This document shows positions 1-4,952 of a stretch of DNA of 6,203 nucleotides, piece by piece (within the stretch, counting starts at the first letter, position 1; the number at the start of each line of letters is the position of its first letter). The notes under the pieces are model-generated. The model was not told where the DNA came from, searched no databases, and worked only from the letters and a program-made list of their open reading frames with translations. The translations under genes were made by a program, and so were the position numbers. The DNA comes from DALYJJ01 sp031969915 (GTDB lineage Bacteria > Acidobacteriota > Terriglobia > Bryobacterales > Bryobacteraceae). The stretch lies in contig DALYJJ010000236.1 in assembly GCA_031969915.1 (NCBI GenBank), positions 1 through 6,203 of the forward strand, read 5' to 3'.

Positions 1-261
1 GACACCGCCATGACCGGCGAAATCACCCTCACCGGCATGGTCCTCCCCATCGGCGGCGTCAAGGAAAAGGTGCTCGCCGCCCGCCGCGCCGGCCTCAAGC
101 GCGTCATCCTCCCCGAGGCCAACCGCAAGGACCTCCGCGACCTCCCAGACCACGTCCGCGAAGAGATGCAGATCCTCTTCGCCTCCCGCATCGAACAGGT
201 GCTCGCCGAGATGATCCCCGCCCTCTCCGCGCGCCTCGACTCCATCGCCCACGCCGCCTGA
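1..261 (+). CDS. lon: Lon protease (ATP-dependent, La), C-terminal end only
   Basis: This is the last 86 codons of an ATP-dependent serine protease that degrades misfolded and regulatory proteins in the cytoplasm. The reading frame is open from base 1 and ends at TGA 259-261, so the true start and the N-terminal, AAA+ and upstream protease parts lie outside the window. The visible residues match the end of the Lon proteolytic domain: TGEITLTGMVLPIGG is followed by VKEKVLAA. The second Lys of KEK (codon 67-69) aligns with the catalytic Lys of the Ser-Lys dyad (K722 in E. coli Lon). The catalytic Ser lies upstream of the window. The later stretch with LPEANRKDLRDLP corresponds to the conserved I-P-x-x-N-x-x-D-L segment. 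The C-terminal tail is short and normal for the family. A 103 bp gap separates it from the next gene on the same strand. Identification is firm; a LonB-type or Lon-like variant cannot be excluded from the C-terminus alone. Confidence 0.95.
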   Translation, partial: DTAMTGEITLTGMVLPIGGVKEKVLAARRAGLKRVILPEANRKDLRDLPDHVREEMQILFASRIEQVLAEMIPALSARLDSIAHAA

Positions 262-328
262 TCAAACGAAGCCGGCCCGCGCCGCTGCTCTTTCACAACC
301 GAATATCCACTTCCCCGCCCCGGCGCTC

Positions 329-358
329 TTGACCCGCCGCCGGTGCCAGGCGCAGTAT
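329..358 (+). promoter_or_regulatory. Candidate sigma70-type promoter for the DUF3237 gene
   Basis: TTGACC at 329-334 matches the -35 consensus at 5 of 6 positions. An 18 bp spacer follows, then CAGTAT at 353-358, a weak -10 (3 of 6, but keeping the important second A and last T). Transcription would begin about 7 nt later, close to ATG 365, giving little or no leader. The TTG at 329 is also an in-frame possible start codon, so the same bases can be read either way. The -10 is poor, so confidence is low. Confidence 0.3.
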
Positions 359-364
359 GGACAG

Positions 365-829
365 ATGCCGCTCGCCGCTCCACAACTCGAACACATCTTC
401 TCCTACCGCGCCACGCTTGCTCCACCCGAACCCATCGGCCCCGTCGCCGAAGGACTCAGGATCAACTTCTATGTCACCGGCGGCGAAGTCTGGGGTCCCA
501 AACTCCATGGGAAAATCCGCCCCGTGGGCGGCGATTGGCTCACCCTGCGCCAGGACGGCGTCGCCATCCTCGACGTCCGCGGCACCATAGAAACCACCGA
601 CGGCGCCCTCGTCTACACCGAGTACCGCGGAGTCATCGACCTCGGCCCTGAGGGGTACCAGCAGTTCCTGGCGGGCAACGTGCCTCCCCAACTCCATTTG
701 CGGATCGCCCCACGCTACCTCACCGCACACCCCGCCTACCAGTGGCTGAACCGCCTGCAGTGCGTCGGTATCGGCGAGGGCGACATGGCTACCAACACCG
801 TCGCGTACGACATCTACGCCCTTCGCTGA
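365..829 (+). CDS. DUF3237 (UPF0311) family protein
   Basis: A 154-residue soluble protein with no signal peptide or membrane segment, of the usual length for DUF3237/UPF0311, a small all-beta family of unknown biochemical function. Family hallmarks are in order: IGPVAEGLR (residues 24-32), a GG followed by GPKLHG (39-49), GGDW (55-58), DGVAILDVRG (64-73), TTDGA (77-81), and near the end AYQWLNR (124-130) with a final beta-rich VAYDIY. The frame is open back to TTG 329, which would add 12 residues (MTRRRCQAQYGQ) that look unlike the family's N-terminus. I chose ATG 365 because the family motif begins right after it and TTG 329 resembles a -35 box. No strong Shine-Dalgarno precedes either start. 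It converges on the radical SAM gene with 12 bp between the stops. Function cannot be deduced from context. Confidence 0.85.
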   Translation: MPLAAPQLEHIFSYRATLAPPEPIGPVAEGLRINFYVTGGEVWGPKLHGKIRPVGGDWLTLRQDGVAILDVRGTIETTDGALVYTEYRGVIDLGPEGYQQFLAGNVPPQLHLRIAPRYLTAHPAYQWLNRLQCVGIGEGDMATNTVAYDIYALR

Positions 830-841
830 CACCCTCCGGCG

Positions 842-2509
842 CTACGTCCAGTTCCGCCGCTCCAGGAACATCGGGGGCTCGTAGGTGTGCCCGGCCGCCA
901 TCCGCCTCTCTTCACGCGAACCCGTCCAGTACACCACCGGCCCCAAGAGCCACGATGCCAACGATGACCGCAACACGCCGCATTCGCGCGCGATGTCCTT
1001 TCGCAAAGCCCGGATCTCTTCGCTCACCGTCGCGTTGGCGTGCCGCAGCTTCTTCTCCATCGCCCACAGCAGCCCGCTGTACGCCACCCGCAACGCCCCC
1101 GCTTCCCGCTCGAACCGCTCGCGAATCCTCAGATCCGGGTGATTCCGGTACCGCTTCCACCCCTCCAGCGTCGTCCGGCAGATCCGGAACAAACTCGGCC
1201 CGTTCTGTTGGAAGTCCCGGAGAAACGCCCAGTCCAGGAAGTGCTTCGATTGCTCCCGCGAAATCGCCCCGTGCTCGAAGTTGAACTTGTCCTGCCCGTG
1301 GATGTCCGCCAGGTCTACGTCGATCAGCCGCCCCTCATCCCGCATCTGCGCGTAGAGCGGCGTCCCCGGTACCGGCGTGTACAACATGAATTGATGGAAA
1401 TCCGTCGCGTGCGCGATCGCATGCTCGATCTCCTCCCCGATGTTCTCCGGCGTGTGATGCTCCATGCCCACGATCGTCGAGCCTAACACCCGGATCCCAT
1501 GCGCTTGCAGGTTCCGGATCATCGCCAGCGTGTCCGTGCCGTCCAGCTTCGCGTAGCCCGAGCGCGGCGACTCCAAACCCATCCACACCCACGAGATCCC
1601 CAGCGCGACCAGTTCCTCCACCGTGTACTTCCGGATCGCGTTCGCCGACGAGAAGACATACAGCGCCCAGCTCTTGTTCTGCGCCCGCATCCGCTCCAGC
1701 AGTTCCATCGCCCGCCGCCGGTTTAACAGAAAGTTCTCGTCCATCACGAAGAACGAGCTCACTTTCAGGTCCCGCTCCAGGTCGCACATCACGTTGAACA
1801 ACGCTTCGCCGCTCTCGAAGAAGTGAATCGCGTTTCCCTTCCCTCCGAAAAACGACGATGTCGTGCAAAAGTTACAACCCATCGGGCAGCCCACCGACGG
1901 AATCACCGTCGCCGCCACTGAGCCCTCCGGGCGCGGGTCGGCAAACCCCATCGCCCGCGTGCCGAATCCCGAAACGATCCGCGGGTGACGGATCGGAGCC
2001 TCTTCGTCCTCCCCCAAAAAGCGCCGCATCCACCGCACGCCCTCGCCCCGGCAGAAATGGTCCGCGTCCACCATGTGCTGGATGCCCGGGATCGCCGTCA
2101 CGTGCCCGCCCACCACGATCGTCGACTTCGGCGACAGCTCCCGCACCATGCGGCACATCTCGCGCACCTTGCCGATGTTCACGATGATCGACGAGATCCC
2201 CACCACGTCGTACGCGCCGCTCTGCAACTCCCGCGCGAAGTCCTCCCGCGTCGGAAAATCGAGCACCGTCGTCGGCGCCTTCAGGTTCTCCTGCAACATC
2301 ATGATTCCCCACGAACGGTGGAACATGCGCAGGGAGAAGATGCCCTGCATCCGCGTCACCTGGTTGTGGTACAGCTCCATCGGGTTGATGGCGCGGCTTC
2401 CGAATTCGTCGTTCTGCGCGTAGGGACCGAAAACGGACGTAAAGAGTACGCGCGCGTTCGAACCCAGGGGATGTTGTACGGTTTCCAAGTTCCAGCTCCT
2501 AATCTCCAT
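842..2509 (-). CDS. B12-binding-domain radical SAM enzyme, substrate unknown
   Basis: A 555-residue cytoplasmic protein of the class B (cobalamin-binding) radical SAM type. Residues about 18-165 look like a B12-binding Rossmann fold: VLFTSVFGPY, then YDVVGISSIIVNIGKVREM (100-118), IVVGGHVTAIPG (131-142) and the FCRGEG turn (152-157). The DxHxxG cobalamin-ligand motif is not visible, as is common in this class. The [4Fe-4S]-binding motif C-x3-C-x2-C is C208, C212 and C215 (bases 1865-1888), in SVGCPMGCNFC. Further barrel motifs are MDENF (256-260), GLESP (311-315) and YTPVPGTPLY (377-386). A helical, Arg-rich extension of about 150 residues follows. Such enzymes often methylate or rearrange unactivated carbons, commonly in lipid, cofactor or natural-product pathways, but no neighbour points to a substrate. 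The ATG start has GAAGG 5 nt upstream. It is divergent from recQ with a 28 bp gap. Confidence 0.9.
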   Translation of the reverse strand: MEIRSWNLETVQHPLGSNARVLFTSVFGPYAQNDEFGSRAINPMELYHNQVTRMQGIFSLRMFHRSWGIMMLQENLKAPTTVLDFPTREDFARELQSGAYDVVGISSIIVNIGKVREMCRMVRELSPKSTIVVGGHVTAIPGIQHMVDADHFCRGEGVRWMRRFLGEDEEAPIRHPRIVSGFGTRAMGFADPRPEGSVAATVIPSVGCPMGCNFCTTSSFFGGKGNAIHFFESGEALFNVMCDLERDLKVSSFFVMDENFLLNRRRAMELLERMRAQNKSWALYVFSSANAIRKYTVEELVALGISWVWMGLESPRSGYAKLDGTDTLAMIRNLQAHGIRVLGSTIVGMEHHTPENIGEEIEHAIAHATDFHQFMLYTPVPGTPLYAQMRDEGRLIDVDLADIHGQDKFNFEHGAISREQSKHFLDWAFLRDFQQNGPSLFRICRTTLEGWKRYRNHPDLRIRERFEREAGALRVAYSGLLWAMEKKLRHANATVSEEIRALRKDIARECGVLRSSLASWLLGPVVYWTGSREERRMAAGHTYEPPMFLERRNWT

Positions 2510-2514
2510 AATCG

Positions 2515-2519
2515 CCTTC
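2515..2519 (-). promoter_or_regulatory. Shine-Dalgarno for the radical SAM gene
   Basis: On the minus strand GAAGG lies 5 nt before the ATG at 2509-2507. This supports that start and shows that the radical SAM mRNA has a leader reaching at least this far. Its promoter must therefore lie further right, inside the 5' end of recQ. Confidence 0.6.
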
Positions 2520-2525
2520 GCCCGC

Positions 2526-2531
2526 TATCAT
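2526..2531 (+). promoter_or_regulatory. Candidate -10 element of recQ (possibly leaderless)
   Basis: TATCAT matches TATAAT at 5 of 6 positions. Only six bases (CGGTAG) separate it from the TTG start of recQ at 2538, so a normal initiation distance would place the first transcribed base at or next to the start codon. The best -35 with a 17 bp spacer is TCTCCA (2503-2508), only 3 of 6, and it would lie on the radical SAM start codon. No Shine-Dalgarno is seen for recQ, which fits leaderless translation. Confidence 0.4.
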
Positions 2532-2537
2532 CGGTAG

Positions 2538-4055
2538 TTGGAGACCGCAACTCTTACAGAACTTTTACGAAGGCACTGGGGCCACGAGGGCTTCCGCCCC
2601 CGCCAGGAGGACATCGTCCGCGCCATCCTCGCAGGCCGCGACGTGGCCGTCATCATGCCCACCGGCGGCGGCAAGAGCCTCTGCTACCAGCTTCCCGCCG
2701 TCGCCCTCGGCCGCACGTGCGTCGTCGTGAGCCCGCTCATCGCCCTGATGCAGGACCAGGCCCTCCACATGGAGCGCGCCAACATTCCCTCGGCCTTCCT
2801 CAACAGCACCCTCGATTGGCCGGAGCAACTCTCCATCCGCCGCCGCGCCGAAAGCGGCCAACTCCGCCTCCTCTATCTGTCCCCCGAACGCCTCGTCCGC
2901 GACGACACCCTCGAATGGCTCCGCCGCCTCGATCTCTCCTTCTTCGCTATCGACGAGGCCCACTGCATCAGCGAATGGGGCCACGAGTTCCGCCCCGAAT
3001 ACCGCCAGCTCCGCGTGCTCCGCGAAGCCTTTCCCGAAAAACCCATCGCCGCCTTCACCGCCAGCGCCACCCGCCAGGTCCGCCACGACATCCTGCACCA
3101 ACTCGGACTCCGCGACCCCGCCAGATTCGTCGTCAGCTTCCATCGTCCCAACCTGCGCTACCTGTCGCGTGAGTGCACATCGCGCGATCAGCCCGCGCTC
3201 CTGCTCCGCGCTCTCACCTCCTACCCCGAAGGCAACGTGATCGTCTACGCCGGCACCATCAAGAGCGTCGAAGAGACCGCCGAATGGCTGCGCGGCAAGG
3301 GCGTCCCCGCCGTCGCCTATCACGGCAAGATGGAGACCGCCCAGCGGCAGGCCAACCAGGACCGCTGGATGTCGGGCGAGTGCCGGGTGCTCGTCGGCAC
3401 CCTGGCCTTCGGACTCGGTATCAATAAGCCGGACGTTCGTGCCGTCATCCACTTGGCCATGCCCAAGTCCGTCGAACAGTATTACCAGGAAGCCGGCCGC
3501 GCCGGACGCGACGGCCAACCCGCCGATTGCGCCCTGCTCTGGCAGAAGCGGGACCGCGCGCTCCTCGCTCACTTCATTCAGGAGATCGAGGACGCCAACG
3601 AACGCGAACGCGCCTGGCAGCGCTACCACGCCATGCGCCGCTACGCCGAATCCGAGCGGTGCCGCCACCGCGCCATCTGCCTGCACTTCGGCGAAACGCC
3701 TAAGTGGGAAGCCTGCGGCATGTGCGACGCCTGCGGCTCCGAACCCGGTTGGCTGCACGCCGCCCTCCCCGCCGCCTCCGAACCGAAGCCGCGCCGCAAA
3801 GAGAAAAAGGGGCGCGCCGCCAAAACCGAAATCTCCGGCGAAATCGACAGCGCCGCGCGCGAACGCCTCCGCGCCTGGCGCTTGCGCCTCGCCGTCGAGG
3901 ACGGCGTCCCCGCCTACGTCATCCTCCACGACCGCACCATCGACGACATCTGCCGCGCCCGCCCCTCCACCTCCGGCGAACTTCTCTCGGTCCCCGGCAT
4001 GGGCCCCAAGCGGGTGGAGCGCTTCGGCGCCCAGATCCTCAGCCTCCTTCGCTAG
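2538..4055 (+). CDS. recQ: RecQ-family ATP-dependent DNA helicase with HRDC, lacking winged helix
   Basis: A 505-residue superfamily 2 helicase that should unwind DNA 3'->5' in recombination and repair. Motifs in order: Q-motif region FRPRQ (19-23), Walker A PTGGGKS (41-47, K46), DEAH box (139-142), the RecQ aromatic loop HCISEWGHEFRPEY (142-155), TASAT (174-178) and motif VI QEAGRAGRDG (317-326). The RecQ zinc site follows with C375, C393, C396 and C399, spaced almost as in E. coli RecQ. After it comes only a basic linker (about 400-436, with PRRKEKKGRAAK) and then an HRDC-like domain (about 438-505, ending LLSVPGMGPKRVERFGAQI). The roughly 100-residue RQC winged-helix domain of E. coli RecQ (610 residues) has no visible counterpart. 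The start is TTG 2538: an in-frame TAG lies directly before it, and no other start precedes the essential FRPRQ. Its TAG stop overlaps the stop of the convergent beta-lactamase-like gene. Confidence 0.93.
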   Translation: METATLTELLRRHWGHEGFRPRQEDIVRAILAGRDVAVIMPTGGGKSLCYQLPAVALGRTCVVVSPLIALMQDQALHMERANIPSAFLNSTLDWPEQLSIRRRAESGQLRLLYLSPERLVRDDTLEWLRRLDLSFFAIDEAHCISEWGHEFRPEYRQLRVLREAFPEKPIAAFTASATRQVRHDILHQLGLRDPARFVVSFHRPNLRYLSRECTSRDQPALLLRALTSYPEGNVIVYAGTIKSVEETAEWLRGKGVPAVAYHGKMETAQRQANQDRWMSGECRVLVGTLAFGLGINKPDVRAVIHLAMPKSVEQYYQEAGRAGRDGQPADCALLWQKRDRALLAHFIQEIEDANERERAWQRYHAMRRYAESERCRHRAICLHFGETPKWEACGMCDACGSEPGWLHAALPAASEPKPRRKEKKGRAAKTEISGEIDSAARERLRAWRLRLAVEDGVPAYVILHDRTIDDICRARPSTSGELLSVPGMGPKRVERFGAQILSLLR

Positions 4056-4057
4056 CG
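4050..4057. other. Palindrome carrying the stop codons of two convergent genes
   Basis: CGCTAGCG is a perfect 8 bp palindrome. Read on the plus strand it gives Arg-TAG, the end of recQ. Read on the minus strand it gives Arg-TAG again, the end of the beta-lactamase-like gene. The two coding regions overlap by 4 bp (CTAG, 4052-4055). There is no room for a terminator between them, and I see no stem with a T-run here on either strand. Confidence 0.9.
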
Positions 4058-4930
4058 CCAGCGGTTCCCGAATCGGTTCGAGTTGGCCAGCCGCTCAAAG
4101 TGCGAGTACACCGCGCGCGTCACCTCGCCCACCGGGTGCGTCTTCGGCGCCAGAAACGTGCTCATCACGCTCAGCACGAACGGCCGGTTCGCAAGGTAGA
4201 CGATGCCCGTCTCGGCAGCAACCCCCGGAACGCCTCCCGGCTTCGATGCCACGTCCACGCCGACCGGAATCGCCTCCCGCATCTCCGCCTTCACTTTCTT
4301 CATGATCCCGGCGATCTCCGCGCAATCGGCGGGCGCCGCGGCTTCGTTGCGATAGATCTTCTCCACCAGGCGAGCCATTTCGAGCGGCGTCGAAACGTTC
4401 TCCTCGTCGCGCCCCGCCGCCGCCGTGTCCATCATGATCCGCCGCAGCCGCGTGTTCGCGAAACCGAGTTCGTCGAGCAGTTGATTCACACGCTCCCTCT
4501 GCACCATCGCGATGATCTTGTTGGTCGCCGTGTTGTCGCTGGTCTCCATCATCGCCGTGGCCACCTCCCGCACGGTCAGCGTGAGCGGCCCCTTCTGGAT
4601 CAACCCTCGCAGGTGGCCGCTGCCGCCTACCATGTCCCGCTCCGTGAGCGTGATCTTCTCGTCCAGGTTCACTTGCTTCGCCCGCGCGTCCCGGAACAGC
4701 CGGATCAGGATCGGGATCTTGATCGAACTCGCCTGCGGAAAGACCGAGTTCGCGTTGTAGGACAGCACTCGCCCCGACGTCAGGTCGATCGCCGCCACGC
4801 CCAGCGCGCCATCCAGTTTCGCGTCCACTTCGGAGATCCGCGCCAGGGTCTTCCGTTCCAGAAGCTCGATCGCGGTCTGTGCGTGCGCCGCCGCCGCGGC
4901 AGCGAAAAGCAGGAAGGCGAGCCGAATCAT
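4052..4930 (-). CDS. Secreted class A beta-lactamase-fold serine hydrolase (Beta-lactamase2 type)
   Basis: A 292-residue exported protein of the penicillin-recognising serine hydrolase superfamily. A short N-terminal signal peptide (MIRLAFLLFA, then an Ala run) ends in AHA-Q, with predicted cleavage after residue 17 and no lipobox Cys, so it is probably periplasmic. Catalytic motifs are S68-S-I-K71 (SxxK), S131-D-N133 (SDN) and K230-P-G232 in place of KTG/KSG. The omega-loop region (163-182, RRIMMDTAAAGRDEENVSTP) aligns with the class A loop ending in TTxP but lacks the E166-x-x-L-N170 signature; D168 is the nearest acid. True beta-lactamase turnover is therefore doubtful. It may act on peptidoglycan-type or other substrates, or be a slow hydrolase. 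The ATG start fits the signal peptide. No Shine-Dalgarno is seen, but a TACAAT -10-like box lies 8 nt upstream. It is convergent with recQ and divergent from the HerA-like ATPase gene. Confidence 0.88.
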   Translation of the reverse strand: MIRLAFLLFAAAAAAHAQTAIELLERKTLARISEVDAKLDGALGVAAIDLTSGRVLSYNANSVFPQASSIKIPILIRLFRDARAKQVNLDEKITLTERDMVGGSGHLRGLIQKGPLTLTVREVATAMMETSDNTATNKIIAMVQRERVNQLLDELGFANTRLRRIMMDTAAAGRDEENVSTPLEMARLVEKIYRNEAAAPADCAEIAGIMKKVKAEMREAIPVGVDVASKPGGVPGVAAETGIVYLANRPFVLSVMSTFLAPKTHPVGEVTRAVYSHFERLANSNRFGNRWR

Positions 4931-4938
4931 GAAAAGCT

Positions 4939-4944
4939 ATTGTA
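4939..4944 (-). promoter_or_regulatory. Candidate -10 element of the beta-lactamase-like gene (possibly leaderless)
   Basis: On the minus strand TACAAT matches TATAAT at 5 of 6 positions and sits 8 nt before ATG 4930. A standard initiation distance puts the first transcribed base 0-2 nt before the start codon. With a 17 bp spacer the -35 would be TTCGTA (4967-4962), only 3 of 6, within the fourth to sixth codons of the divergent ATPase gene. It shares one base with that gene's Shine-Dalgarno sequence. Confidence 0.4.
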
Positions 4945-4948
4945 GAGG
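4944..4948 (+). promoter_or_regulatory. Shine-Dalgarno for the HerA-like ATPase gene
   Basis: AGAGG lies 4 nt before ATG 4953. It decides between two in-frame ATG codons: the alternative at 4929 has only AGGAAGG at the long distance of 11 nt and adds eight residues (MKSYCRGS) before the motif-like beginning MVDYEKLG. Confidence 0.6.
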
Positions 4949-4952
4949 TTCT

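Noticed and set aside
262..300. Possible rho-independent terminator after lon
   Set aside because: GCCGGC and neighbouring GC-rich bases can form only short imperfect stems, and there is no T-run of useful length after them (only CTCTTTC).
293..832. Minus-strand open frame of 179 codons antisense to the DUF3237 gene
   Set aside because: The plus strand has clear family motifs. The antisense product has a shadow-type Val/Gly/Asp/Ala composition.
1985..3172. Plus-strand open frame of 395 codons spanning the radical SAM 5' half and the recQ start
   Set aside because: It crosses two real genes in wrong frames and is His/Arg/Pro-rich, a typical out-of-frame reading of high-GC sequence.
2565..3929. 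Minus-strand open frame of 454 codons antisense to recQ
   Set aside because: It lies wholly inside recQ, is Gly/Ala/Glu/Asp-rich without recognisable domains, and is explained by the C-ending codon bias of recQ.
4929..4952. Alternative ATG at 4929 for the HerA-like gene, forming a TCATGA palindrome with the start codon of the opposite gene
   Set aside because: It would make the two divergent genes overlap at their starts. Its best Shine-Dalgarno-like run is 11 nt away, while ATG 4953 has AGAGG at 4 nt and begins with a more motif-like N-terminus.
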